Below are positions 39,106 through 47,826 of a stretch of DNA of 64,000 nucleotides, piece by piece (within the stretch, counting starts at the first letter, position 1; each line of letters starts with the position of its first letter). This DNA is from Bacillus_BD oryzisoli (GTDB taxonomy: Bacteria; Bacillota; Bacilli; Bacillales; Cytobacillaceae), in the NCBI RefSeq assembly GCF_036670025.1, contig NZ_CP137640.1, positions 964,001 to 1,028,000 on the forward strand, written 5' to 3'. A model generated the notes under the pieces. The model was not told the origin of the DNA. It worked only from the letters and a program-made list of their open reading frames with translations, and made no database searches. The translations under genes were made by a program, and so were the position numbers.

Positions 39106-39499
39106 ATATATCGCCGTTTTGTTTATATTGATTGGGACAATCTTTAGCTTTTTAAGCGCAGTTGGATTAATTCGTCTCCCGGATATTTATACCCGCTCAC
39201 ATGCACTTTCAAAAGGATCCACAATGGGCGTACTTTTTACACTTGTTGGAACCTTCCTTTTTTTCGTGCTAGAAGGATTTTTTAGTATTCGTTTATTTCT
39301 AGGTATTTTCTTTGTATTTCTCACTGCACCTGTGGCTGCACATGTTATTGTCCGGGCTGCCTACCGTTCCAATGTTCCTCTTGCTAAGGTAAGCGTAAAG
39401 GATGACCTGAAGGAAGTAATTGGTTCGGAGGGACAGGCCTCCCGTCCCGATAGTGGGGCATTGGGTGCCAGTCAACATCCAGGAATTGATAATTCATAA
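39083..39499 (+). CDS. mrpG: Mrp Na+/H+ antiporter subunit G, extended C-terminus
   Basis: MnhG/MrpG subunit with three helices and the motif LIRLPDIYTRSHALSKGSTMGV near residues 27-48. TTG at 39083 behind GGGGTG gives 138 residues, longer than the roughly 118-124 usual in Bacillus. The extra C-terminal stretch (SEGQASRPDSGALGASQHPGIDNS) is hydrophilic, and its DNA contains a GGGACAGGCCTCCCGTCCC fold-back sequence. It therefore looks acquired from a small repeat element rather than part of the original protein. Last gene of the operon. Confidence 0.9.
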   Translation: MSVITQSEYIAVLFILIGTIFSFLSAVGLIRLPDIYTRSHALSKGSTMGVLFTLVGTFLFFVLEGFFSIRLFLGIFFVFLTAPVAAHVIVRAAYRSNVPLAKVSVKDDLKEVIGSEGQASRPDSGALGASQHPGIDNS

Positions 39500-39556
39500 T
39501 TGAAATACAAGGACCGTCTCAAAGATTCTTCCTTATTTGTTTTGAATTTGAATATT

Positions 39557-39608
39557 AAAAGTGCCAGGCACTAGCCAGAAATTCTGGAAGGTGCCAGGCA
39601 CTTTTTTC
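39557..39608 (+). terminator. Repeat-type terminator after mrpG
   Basis: AAAAGTGCCAGGCACT, an inner CCAGAAATTCTGG hairpin, and a second GGTGCCAGGCACTTTTTT. The outer halves pair with each other and each is itself palindromic (GTGCC-A-GGCAC). Confidence 0.75.
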
Positions 39609-39653
39609 TAATTCATTGATTAATAAAGGAAGCATGAGAACCTTATGCTTCCA

Positions 39654-41045
39654 TCATGATTGAAATGTAAATGGAATACCTATCATTTTAGCGGTTGGCT
39701 CATCGTAGGATACTAAATCGTTTTTTGTTAACTCTTTTAAAGAGTGTTTTCCCATTGCCCTTAAGGACATTTTCATTTCTTCTATACTTGCCGTTAGAAA
39801 CTTCTCTGCTGATTTTACTCCATCTTCAATTTTAAATTGATCTTTGAATTTCCCGTTATACCAAACCGCTTGTGTGGGAGGTTCAAATGGAAGAGCTTTC
39901 AAGGATTGAGTATGTGAGAGAGTGAATAACATGGCTGAGCCTACATACACTGCATCAGCTCCGAGTGCAAGCACTTTTAAGAAATGTCCGGGCACTAAAA
40001 GTCCGCCTGACACGATTAAACTAATTTTATCTTTCATATTTCTTTTAGTTAAATGATTAACAGCTCTAACTAACCCGTGTAATGTTGGGATTCCAAAGTC
40101 ATCGCATAAAATTGGCGGGGCCTCTTTCATGGCTGCTTGTCCACCGTCAATAGCAATAAAGTCTACGCCCATTTCAATTAAATGGTCGATATCCTCTTCA
40201 ATCTTTCCTCCCATTCCAATTTTTGCTCCAATGGGAACACCACCTGACATACTTCGGAGTTCCTCCACAAGGTCTTTCAGATCCTGTAATGTTTGATTCT
40301 CAAAAAAGAGTTCACCAATTACGGCCTTTTCATTTTCCTCAAGCCCCATCACTTCGCGGGCTCGCCCTGTTAAATCCTCGGGTAAAATCGTTTTGCCCAT
40401 GCCAACTAGTGCACCTTGCCCTAGCTTGATTTCAATCATGTCGGCACGCTTAATGATATCCTCTTCCTTTGCCCATGATGTTTTGCCAAACTGTAAAATA
40501 TATTTTCCTGCTGCGTCTAATTCCTCAGGCAAAACTCCGCCTTCTCCAGAATTAATGGCAGTGCCAGCATTTTTTGCAGCTGTTGTTAAAGCAAGCCTTG
40601 CTTGTTCACTAATTCCGATTCCGTAGCCCATCCCGCTGATGATCAAGGGAATATCAATTTTCATCGGTTTTTTAGCTTTTGGGCCAATTGTGACCATCAT
40701 GTCTACTTCCTCTTCACCATTTACCGGAAAGGGTGAAACCTGTGTAGGAATAAAGGTAATCGGATCCAAATGCGGCCATTTTTTTGAAGAGCCAGTAAGC
40801 GGACGGTGAAGGACGGTGCCTAATTCAGCACGCAAGCTATTTTCAAGTACATTTTGAATTCCCATATGTCTAAGACCTGGCAGCAGCTCCATAATATTTT
40901 CTTGATAGCTGTCTGTTAAAATAATTTTTCCGGTTTTCTTTACTATTTGTTTGATCGTCCAACGCCAGCCTATAAGAAGGAATAATACAAAAACAAATAA
41001 AATGGTTATCATCGCAAATAGTATATAAGTTAATATATTCGGCAT
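39654..41045 (-). CDS. Membrane-anchored FMN glutamate-synthase-domain protein, copy 1 (YerD-like)
   Basis: 463 residues. An N-terminal membrane helix (about 5-27) is followed by the FMN-binding barrel of glutamate synthase: ISGMGYGIGISEQARLAL, NSGEGGVLPEELDAAGKY, IKLGQGALVGMG, VDFIAIDGGQAAMKEAPP and VSGGLLVPGHFLKVLALGADAVYVGSA. The protein has no glutaminase domain and lacks the three cysteines that hold the 3Fe-4S cluster in real glutamate synthases. It resembles B. subtilis YerD. ATG after GGAGAAG. A close paralogue lies 75 bp upstream on the same strand. The reaction is unknown; it may be an FMN oxidoreductase at the membrane. Confidence 0.85.
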   Translation of the reverse strand: MPNILTYILFAMITILFVFVLFLLIGWRWTIKQIVKKTGKIILTDSYQENIMELLPGLRHMGIQNVLENSLRAELGTVLHRPLTGSSKKWPHLDPITFIPTQVSPFPVNGEEEVDMMVTIGPKAKKPMKIDIPLIISGMGYGIGISEQARLALTTAAKNAGTAINSGEGGVLPEELDAAGKYILQFGKTSWAKEEDIIKRADMIEIKLGQGALVGMGKTILPEDLTGRAREVMGLEENEKAVIGELFFENQTLQDLKDLVEELRSMSGGVPIGAKIGMGGKIEEDIDHLIEMGVDFIAIDGGQAAMKEAPPILCDDFGIPTLHGLVRAVNHLTKRNMKDKISLIVSGGLLVPGHFLKVLALGADAVYVGSAMLFTLSHTQSLKALPFEPPTQAVWYNGKFKDQFKIEDGVKSAEKFLTASIEEMKMSLRAMGKHSLKELTKNDLVSYDEPTAKMIGIPFTFQS

Positions 41046-41120
41046 ATTATCTTCTCCACCATTAGTAAATTTGATTCATCATCTCAATTTGCAAGGAAGT
41101 ATTCATTAAACAGCTGCCAT

Positions 41121-42533
41121 TCAGCATTCTTTTTCTGTGCTTTCCCAAGCTTCAAATGTAAAAGGTATTCCAATCATTTTAGCGGTCAATTCGTCGTATG
41201 ATACTAAATCTTTTTTTGACAACTCTTTTAATGAACGTTTTCCCATTGCCCTTAAGGCCATTTTCATCTCTTCGGTACTTGATATTAAAAATTTCTCAGC
41301 TGATTTTACACCGTCTTCGATTTTAAATTGATCTTTGTATTTCCCTTGATTCCAAACCGCTTGCGTAGGCGGTTCAAAAGGAAGAGCGTTAAGGGATTGA
41401 GTATGTGCAACAGTAAATAAAATGGCGGAGCCTAAATATACGGCATCAGCTCCGAGTGCAAGTATTTTTAGAAAATGCCCAGGAACAAGAAGCCCGCCTG
41501 ACACTATTAAACTAATTTGCCCCTTCATTTTCCTTTTTTCTAAATGATGAACAGCCCTAACAACTGCGTGCAATGTTGGTATCCCCATATCATCAGATAA
41601 AATGGGTGGTGCACCAAGCGTGCTTGCTTGACCGCCATCAATAGCGATATAATCAACGCCTAGTTCAATTAAATGGTCAAGATCTTCTTCAATTTTTCCA
41701 CCCGTCCCCATTTTCACGCCAATAGGAACACCGCCTGTCAGCCTGCGAAGTTCCTCAACAAGTTCCTTCATATCTTGTAATGTTTGATTTTCAAAGAAAT
41801 TATCAAAAATGACGGCCTCTTCGTTTTCCTGAAGTCCCATCACTTCACGAGCCCGCCCTGTTAAATTTTCGGGTGAGATTCTGCCACCCGTTCCGAATAA
41901 TGCTCCTTGTCCAAACTTAATTTCAATCATGTCAGCACGCTTAATTTTTTCTTCTTCTTTTGACCATTCCGTTTTAGAAAACTGTAAAATATATTTTCCC
42001 GCAGCATCTAATTCTTCTTGCAATATCCCCCCTTCGCCTGAATTAATAGCAGTACCCGCTTTTTTTGCTGCTTCTGCCAAAGATAATCTCACTTCTTCAC
42101 TAAGTGCAATCCCATAAGCCATCCCGCTGATCATAAGCGGAATTTTAATTTCCATTGGTTTTTTTGCTTTTGGCCCGATTGTGACCGTCACATCTACTTC
42201 TTCATCTCCATTAATTGGAAAAGGAGTTGTCTGAGCAGGGATAAATGTAATGGGGTCTAAATGAGGCCATTTTTTTGAAGAACCAAGCGGGCGGTGAAGA
42301 ACGTCGCCCGTTTCAGCACGTAAACTATTTTCAAGCATATTTTGAATGCCCATATGCCGAAGTCCCGGCATTAACTCCATAATATTTTCTTGATAACTGT
42401 CCGTTAAAATAATTTTTCCCATTTGCTTCACCATTCGTTTGATTATCCAACGCCAACCTATAAGCAGGGATAAAAAAAGGATAAATAATATGGAAATTAT
42501 TGTAAAAACTAGATAGTAAAATATGTTCGACAT
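41121..42533 (-). CDS. Membrane-anchored FMN glutamate-synthase-domain protein, copy 2 (YerD-like)
   Basis: Tandem paralogue of the gene to its left, alignable over the full length with the same N-terminal helix (about residues 5-29), the same IILTDSYQENIMEL and LENSLRAE segments and the same FMN barrel. It also lacks the Fe-S cysteines. ATG at 42533 follows GGAGAAGGAT; an upstream ATG at 42587 has no site. About 470 residues. First of the two genes in transcription order and probably co-transcribed with copy 1. The pair must have arisen by tandem duplication. Confidence 0.85.
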   Translation of the reverse strand: MSNIFYYLVFTIISILFILFLSLLIGWRWIIKRMVKQMGKIILTDSYQENIMELMPGLRHMGIQNMLENSLRAETGDVLHRPLGSSKKWPHLDPITFIPAQTTPFPINGDEEVDVTVTIGPKAKKPMEIKIPLMISGMAYGIALSEEVRLSLAEAAKKAGTAINSGEGGILQEELDAAGKYILQFSKTEWSKEEEKIKRADMIEIKFGQGALFGTGGRISPENLTGRAREVMGLQENEEAVIFDNFFENQTLQDMKELVEELRRLTGGVPIGVKMGTGGKIEEDLDHLIELGVDYIAIDGGQASTLGAPPILSDDMGIPTLHAVVRAVHHLEKRKMKGQISLIVSGGLLVPGHFLKILALGADAVYLGSAILFTVAHTQSLNALPFEPPTQAVWNQGKYKDQFKIEDGVKSAEKFLISSTEEMKMALRAMGKRSLKELSKKDLVSYDELTAKMIGIPFTFEAWESTEKEC

Positions 42534-42687
42534 ATCCTTCTCCACTATTATGATTAAATTATTATTTGGAATACTTATTATTTCCATATAGTAGTAAATT
42601 ATGTTTGCAAGGTAAATTTATTGGGGAAGTCCTGAGGTCTGAATATATAGTTTATGACAGCTGTTTGTGAAAGAAAGGATACATGTG

Positions 42688-43461
42688 ATGGAAATATTGA
42701 GAGATATCGAGCATCGACCTTGGCCGTTAGCTTCAAAGAATTGGATTATGCGTCAAAGCTGGAGAAATGTATTATTTGTCCATTATCCAGTTTCATCAGA
42801 CCGCCTGCGACCTTATATACCTTCTTGTTTAGAAATTGACACCTATAATGGAACTGCTTGGCTGGGCGTGGTTGCATTCATGATGAAGGGAATTTATCCT
42901 CGTGGATGGTCATCTCTATCATTGACCCCGGCATTTTCAGAAATTAATGTGAGGACATATGTCCAATTTAATGGAAAACCGGGTGTTTTTTTTCTATCTC
43001 TTGATGTTAATGATTGGGCTTCCTATACGATAGCAAAGCGTTGGTATCGTTTGCCATATCAACGGGCAAACATTTCGTATCAACAAGAAGGAGAAACTTT
43101 TTATTTTGAAAGTGCTCGTAAAAGCACTGCGGCAAATTCGCCTATTTCCATTCAAATAAAATATACGCCGATATCGGAAGTATATGTTCCAAAGGAAGGA
43201 ATGCTGGATCATTGGCTAACAGAGCGATATTGCCTTTTTAGCTCCAATAATAAGGGTAATATTTTTTGCGGAGAAATTCACCATCAACCATGGCCTATTC
43301 AAAATGTAAGAGCCGAGATAAATAGGAATACCCTTTATACACCTTTTAAGATAGATAACACGAATCTGCAGCCACTTTATCATTTCTCAAAAGGGGTTGA
43401 TACACTTTTTTGGAACATTAAACGGGTCAGAGGGACAGGCACGTCGGCCCATTTATGTTAA
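42688..43461 (+). CDS. YqjF family protein (DUF2071)
   Basis: Soluble protein of about 257 residues of the DUF2071 (YqjF) family, with RQSWRNVLFVHYPVSSDRLRPYIP near the N-terminus, AWLGVVAFMM and the FSEINVRTYVQFNGKPGVFFLSLD core. ATG at 42688 with AAAGGA 8 nt upstream; a GTG stands immediately before it. The last ten codons (RGTGTSAHLC) lie in a GGACAGGCAC...GTGCCTATCC inverted repeat that runs past the stop codon, so the C-terminus may have been rewritten by a repeat. Function unknown. Divergent from the YerD-like pair. Confidence 0.83.
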   Translation: MEILRDIEHRPWPLASKNWIMRQSWRNVLFVHYPVSSDRLRPYIPSCLEIDTYNGTAWLGVVAFMMKGIYPRGWSSLSLTPAFSEINVRTYVQFNGKPGVFFLSLDVNDWASYTIAKRWYRLPYQRANISYQQEGETFYFESARKSTAANSPISIQIKYTPISEVYVPKEGMLDHWLTERYCLFSSNNKGNIFCGEIHHQPWPIQNVRAEINRNTLYTPFKIDNTNLQPLYHFSKGVDTLFWNIKRVRGTGTSAHLC

Positions 43462-43483
43462 CTCTGGTACAAGGTGCCTATCC
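43433..43483. repeat. Inverted repeat overlapping a stop codon
   Basis: GGACAGGCAC (43433-43442) and GTGCCTATCC (43474-43483) are complementary with one mismatch. The stop codon of the DUF2071 gene (43459-43461) is in the loop. It shares the GGACAGGC core with the sequences at 1355-1367 and 39431-39438. Confidence 0.6.
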
Positions 43484-43492
43484 ATTCCTATA

Positions 43493-43522
43493 TTTGGGTT
43501 TATTGTATAAAATAAACCCAAA
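43493..43522 (+). terminator. Perfect 12-bp hairpin before the ger operon
   Basis: TTTGGGTTTATT (43493-43504) and AATAAACCCAAA (43511-43522) with a 6-nt loop. It is placed to terminate the DUF2071 transcript; no long T run follows. Confidence 0.6.
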
Positions 43523-43576
43523 TGAAGAATTCTAGAAAAAAGGAATGATCGAATTTGCAATAAGAGGGGGATCTGC

Positions 43577-45148
43577 TTGATTCGTAATATTGATAAATTG
43601 CTAAAGAAAAAGAAAGAAAAGAAGCCGATGTCATCAAACAGTCAAGAAAATTCGAAACCTAAGGAAGCTCTTTCTGGCAATTTAGATCAAGATATCGAAA
43701 CCTTTCGTTCAATCTATCATAATTGTTCAGATGTTATATTTCGTTCGTTCTTTATTTTTGGACAACAGAAAGCGATGCTTATTTATATTGAGGGCCTTTC
43801 AGATGTTGAGGGAATTGAGAATTTTGTGCTTATTCCTTTCATGGAGGAATCCACTAATGAATTTGGTTCCTTAAATAAGTATCTCGAACATAAAATGCCT
43901 GTCTCGAAGGTAAACAAAGTAAATGCTGTGGCAGATTGTATTGATTCAATTTCAAATGGAAATCCCCTTCTTTTGTGTGAAGGGGATGTGAATGCTTATT
44001 CCTTAGGTTTGGCTAAACGGGAGCAGCGAGCGATGGAAGAACCCGTTGCAGAGGGGGGAATTAGAGGTTCACGAGAAGGTTTTACGGAATCGATTGCGAT
44101 AGGAACTTCTCTGTTGCGGCGTATTATCAAAAGTCCGGCTCTTAAAATGCAATCTATGACAATTGGAAGTTACTCGAGAACAAACATTGTAATCGCCTAT
44201 ATTGAGGGTGTTGCTGATAAAACGTTAATCGAGGAGATCATGAATCGTCTGAAGCGAATAAAAATTGATGGAATATTAGAAAGTGGATATATTGAAGAAA
44301 TGATTGAGGATAATCCATTTTCACCTTTCCCACAAATCATGACGACAGAACGGCCGGATATAGCCTGCTCAAATCTTTTAGAGGGGCGGGCAGTGATACT
44401 AGTAGAAGGAACCCCCTTTAGTTTAATTGCTCCAGCTACTTTTTTTTCTTTGCTTCAATCACATGAAGATTACTATCAACGATTCATGATGGGAACGATT
44501 ATTCGTTGGTTGCGGTATTTATTTTTAGGAATCTCTCTATTATTGCCTTCCTTATACGTGGCTGTTCTGACGTTCCATCATGAGATGGTCCCCCCACAGC
44601 TGCTTTTAAGCATAGCTGCTTCTCGGGAAGCCGTTCCTTTTCCGGCCATTGTTGAAGCGCTGCTTATGGAAGTTGCGTTTGAAGCATTGCGGGAGGCAGG
44701 CGTTAGATTACCGAAACAGATTGGCTCAGCGGTCAGCATTGTTGGAGCACTTGTAATAGGTCAAGCTGCCGTTCAGGCAGGGTTGGTTTCAGCGCCCATG
44801 GTCATTATCGTAGCGATTACAGGAATCTCTTCCTTTATGATTCCTCGATATGTTGCTGGAATTGCAATTCGGATGCTGCGTTTTCCAATTATGCTGCTTG
44901 CATCCAGCTTAGGTTTACTTGGCATTATGTTGGGAGTGATTACTATAGCCATTCATTTATGCACCTTACGCTCCTTCGGTGTGCCGTATTTATCTCCGCT
45001 GGCACCACTAAAAAGCCGTGAGCTGAAAGACATTCTATGGAGATCTCCTTTGTGGATGATGGATACTCGTCCTCACTTTACCGGAGAATCTAATTTGTAC
45101 CGTCAGGTCTCGGGGCAAGCACCGAGTCCTGAAAAGGGTGGTGATTAA
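43577..45148 (+). CDS. Germinant receptor subunit A (GerA family)
   Basis: Inner-membrane subunit of a spore germinant receptor. 523 residues: a long Lys-rich and hydrophilic N-terminal domain, the EDNPFSPFPQIMTTERPD and LIAPATFFSLLQSHEDYYQRF segments, four to five helices, and the family block AVPFPAIVEALLMEVAFEALREAGVRLP near 360-387. TTG start behind AGAGGGGG. First gene of an A-C-D-B operon. It differs clearly from the second GerA homologue at the left window edge. The germinant cannot be predicted. Confidence 0.93.
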   Translation: MIRNIDKLLKKKKEKKPMSSNSQENSKPKEALSGNLDQDIETFRSIYHNCSDVIFRSFFIFGQQKAMLIYIEGLSDVEGIENFVLIPFMEESTNEFGSLNKYLEHKMPVSKVNKVNAVADCIDSISNGNPLLLCEGDVNAYSLGLAKREQRAMEEPVAEGGIRGSREGFTESIAIGTSLLRRIIKSPALKMQSMTIGSYSRTNIVIAYIEGVADKTLIEEIMNRLKRIKIDGILESGYIEEMIEDNPFSPFPQIMTTERPDIACSNLLEGRAVILVEGTPFSLIAPATFFSLLQSHEDYYQRFMMGTIIRWLRYLFLGISLLLPSLYVAVLTFHHEMVPPQLLLSIAASREAVPFPAIVEALLMEVAFEALREAGVRLPKQIGSAVSIVGALVIGQAAVQAGLVSAPMVIIVAITGISSFMIPRYVAGIAIRMLRFPIMLLASSLGLLGIMLGVITIAIHLCTLRSFGVPYLSPLAPLKSRELKDILWRSPLWMMDTRPHFTGESNLYRQVSGQAPSPEKGGD

Positions 45149-45180
45149 GGGTAAAAGTAATGGAAGGGAAATAAAACTGG

Positions 45181-46389
45181 TTGGAGAAAGGGAATGGACA
45201 ACACTTCATGAAAAGGATCCTTCTTTTGTTATTTACTTGTATGTCAATTCTTGTCTTAAGTGGATGCTGGGATCGAGTGGAAGTCAATGATTTGGCGATT
45301 GTCACAGGAGCTGCCATAGATAAAAAAGATGATAATCAAATCGAACTCTCTCTCCAAATATTTATACCGAAAACACTAGGCAGCGGGGGAGGGCAAGCTA
45401 GTGGAAGCGGGGGCGGGAAAATGACAGTAACAGCATCTCAAACAGGAAAAAATATTGCAGATGCTATTTCTAAGCTTCAAGGGAAACTTCCTCGTGAAAT
45501 TTTTTGGGGACAATGCAAAGTGTTTATTTTTGAAGAGGCATTGGCAAAACAGGGAATTCAAGAGCATATAGATTATATGCTCCGTCATCCAGAGCCTAGG
45601 GAAAGAGCCTATATCTATATCAGTGAGGGGAAGGCAAAGAATCTTCTTGAACTAGTGCCTAATCTAGAAAGGTATTCTTCGGAAGTTTTACGTGAAGTAA
45701 CAAACTTTCGTGTCGGGTTGCAAATCACCCTCCAAGATGTTGATGAAATGATCGTAGGCATAGCTCAAGGCGCTGCCATTCCATTCGTTAAAATTGCAGA
45801 GCAGCCAAGTGAAGGAAAAGCAGTTAAGTATGCTCATATTGATGGAACGGCCGTTTTTAAAAAGGATCAAATGATTGGAACGATTACGGAAGCTGAAACA
45901 AGAGGTGTTTTATGGCTAAGGGATGAAATTAAGGGATATACAGTAAGTGTCGAGATTGAAGATGAGGAAGGGCTTGTGTCTTTGAATCCGGTATCAGCAC
46001 GTGTTCATTTGATCCCTCGAATCCATGATGGAAAATGGGAAATGATTGTGGATGTAAATACAGAAGGGGCTATAATACAAAATGAAACAAATTTTAATTT
46101 TGAAGATCCAAAGTTGTTGGAAAAGGTAGAACTTGCCTATCAAAAAAGTATTGAAAATCGTATCAAAGAGGCCCTTAAGAAAATACAGCATGGGCTGCGT
46201 GCGGATATTGTTGGTTTTTCTGAGGAATTCTATCGGGAATATCCAAAAGAATGGAAAATAGTTGAAAACCGCTGGGATGAGCTGTTTCCGGAAGTGGACG
46301 TAACCATTAACGTTATGACTCATATTCGCAGGGAAGGTTTTACAAATAAGCCAGGAGCAATACCAGATGAAGAGGTGAAGCATAAATGA
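45181..46389 (+). CDS. Germinant receptor lipoprotein subunit C (GerC family)
   Basis: Ger(x)C-family lipoprotein of about 400 residues attached to the outer face of the spore inner membrane. The lipobox LVLSGC precedes the mature N-terminus CWDRVEVNDLAIVTGAAID, the family hallmark. The start is uncertain: TTG at 45181 has GGAAGGG upstream, while ATG at 45208 would give a shorter, typical signal peptide but has weak initiation signals. It overlaps the next gene by 4 bp. Confidence 0.92.
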   Translation: MEKGNGQHFMKRILLLLFTCMSILVLSGCWDRVEVNDLAIVTGAAIDKKDDNQIELSLQIFIPKTLGSGGGQASGSGGGKMTVTASQTGKNIADAISKLQGKLPREIFWGQCKVFIFEEALAKQGIQEHIDYMLRHPEPRERAYIYISEGKAKNLLELVPNLERYSSEVLREVTNFRVGLQITLQDVDEMIVGIAQGAAIPFVKIAEQPSEGKAVKYAHIDGTAVFKKDQMIGTITEAETRGVLWLRDEIKGYTVSVEIEDEEGLVSLNPVSARVHLIPRIHDGKWEMIVDVNTEGAIIQNETNFNFEDPKLLEKVELAYQKSIENRIKEALKKIQHGLRADIVGFSEEFYREYPKEWKIVENRWDELFPEVDVTINVMTHIRREGFTNKPGAIPDEEVKHK

Positions 46390-46607
46390 GATGGGGAGCA
46401 TTTTTCGGAACAACGCTTATTATTTCAATAATGATGATCATTCAATGGCCGAGAATAAAAAAGTACTCTAAAAAGGAAAAATTGGTCTTTTTCATTTTGC
46501 TGTTTATCGGTTGGGGACTTTCCATGTTCGATCTCCCACATATTTCAGGACCAGTGACATGGTTAAAAGAACTTTTTAAACCATTTGCACCCCTCTTAGA
46601 ATCTTAG
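46386..46607 (+). CDS. Small two-helix germinant receptor D-type subunit
   Basis: 73 residues with two hydrophobic segments (about 4-20 and 33-47) joined by a Lys-rich loop. Short two-helix D proteins are encoded in many ger operons and modulate receptor function. ATG overlaps the gerC-type stop by 4 bp, so it is translationally coupled. Assignment rests on size, topology and operon position, not on sequence motifs. Confidence 0.75.
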   Translation: MRWGAFFGTTLIISIMMIIQWPRIKKYSKKEKLVFFILLFIGWGLSMFDLPHISGPVTWLKELFKPFAPLLES

Positions 46608-46655
46608 TAATAATGATTTTGATTCTTTTACTTTGCACAAGGAAAGGAAAAAATA

Positions 46656-47744
46656 ATGAAGAAAGGAAAAATTTCATCCTTACAGATGGCAATGTTATTA
46701 TATCCTGCCATTATAGCTACGAGTATTATCTCAGTACCAAGTATTGTGGCGAAATATGCAAAGAATGATTTGTGGATATCTCCCATTCTCGCGTCTGTTA
46801 TCGGATTTGTAACGGTCTATATTGCCTATGAATTACATAAACTTTATCCAAAGAAAACCGTGATTCAATTCAGTGAACAAATTGTAGGTCGGTTTGCAGG
46901 AAAAATAATCAGTTTCTTTATCCTTAGCTTTTACCTTCTGTCTACTGGGCATATCATTAGAGGGTACAGTGAATTTATTGTTAGTTCTTTTTTGATTAAT
47001 ACTCCGATTAGTGTCATTATGTCAACGATGGTGCTGCTTTGTGCAATTGCTGTGCAAGGAGGACTTGAAGTATTAGGGAGACTTGCTCAGTTATTTATAC
47101 CTTTGTTTGTCGTGCCAATCTTTATTCTTGTCATTTTATTAAGCCCTGACTATGATATGAAAAATATATTTCCCATATTAAGTGAAGGAATTATGCCTCC
47201 AATCCAGGGATCAATTATACCAGGAGGATGGTATTCGGAATTTTTTCTGATTATTTTTCTTCTGCCATTCTTAACAGATGTAAACAAAGCTAGAAAATAT
47301 GGGGTGCTAACTGTTTTAGCTGTAATGGTGACGTTAGTTGTGGTTAATTTGACTGTTCTTTTTGTATTAGGTTCAACGACTTCTTCTAGGAATTTTCCTT
47401 TATTGAATGTATCGCGATACATCAGTCTTGCTGATTTTTTTGAAAACCTGGAATCGGCTGCCATGGCCGTTTGGATTGTAGGAGCTTTTATCAAAATCTC
47501 TGTTTTTTATTATGCGGCTGCTTTAGGAACTGCACAGTTGCTAAACCTTTCAGACTACCGGGTTGTTATATGGCCATTTACGATTATCTTTATAGAAATT
47601 GCTTTTTGGTCAATACCAAGTACGGCAATATATACCTCTTATCTTATTTTTGTGCTTCCCTTTTATGGACCCATTGTCCAAACGATTATTCCATTATTTT
47701 TATTATTGATTGCACTTGTTCGACAGAAATTAATAGCAAAATAG
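46656..47744 (+). CDS. Germinant receptor subunit B (GerB family)
   Basis: 362-residue, roughly ten-helix protein of the spore-germination branch of the APC transporter superfamily; homologous subunits form the germinant-binding site. Segments typical of the family: KISSLQMAMLLYPAIIATSI at the N-terminus, HKLYPKKTVIQFSEQIVG near 65, and PGGWYSEFFLIIFLLPFLTD near 190. ATG start after GGAAAGG. Closes the A-C-D-B operon; the next gene is convergent. Confidence 0.92.
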   Translation: MKKGKISSLQMAMLLYPAIIATSIISVPSIVAKYAKNDLWISPILASVIGFVTVYIAYELHKLYPKKTVIQFSEQIVGRFAGKIISFFILSFYLLSTGHIIRGYSEFIVSSFLINTPISVIMSTMVLLCAIAVQGGLEVLGRLAQLFIPLFVVPIFILVILLSPDYDMKNIFPILSEGIMPPIQGSIIPGGWYSEFFLIIFLLPFLTDVNKARKYGVLTVLAVMVTLVVVNLTVLFVLGSTTSSRNFPLLNVSRYISLADFFENLESAAMAVWIVGAFIKISVFYYAAALGTAQLLNLSDYRVVIWPFTIIFIEIAFWSIPSTAIYTSYLIFVLPFYGPIVQTIIPLFLLLIALVRQKLIAK

Positions 47745-47797
47745 TGGACTTTATGTTCAATTTCTTTTTTGTTTGGGAAAATATGGCGGAAAAGAGA

Positions 47798-47818
47798 AGG
47801 GGCTGTGAGACAGCCCCT
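47798..47818 (-). terminator. Terminator after ahpF
   Basis: AGGGGCTGT gag ACAGCCCCT stem. On the minus strand it is followed by a T-rich stretch, so it mainly serves ahpF and may also help the convergent ger operon. Confidence 0.82.
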
Positions 47819-47826
47819 AGTTAACA

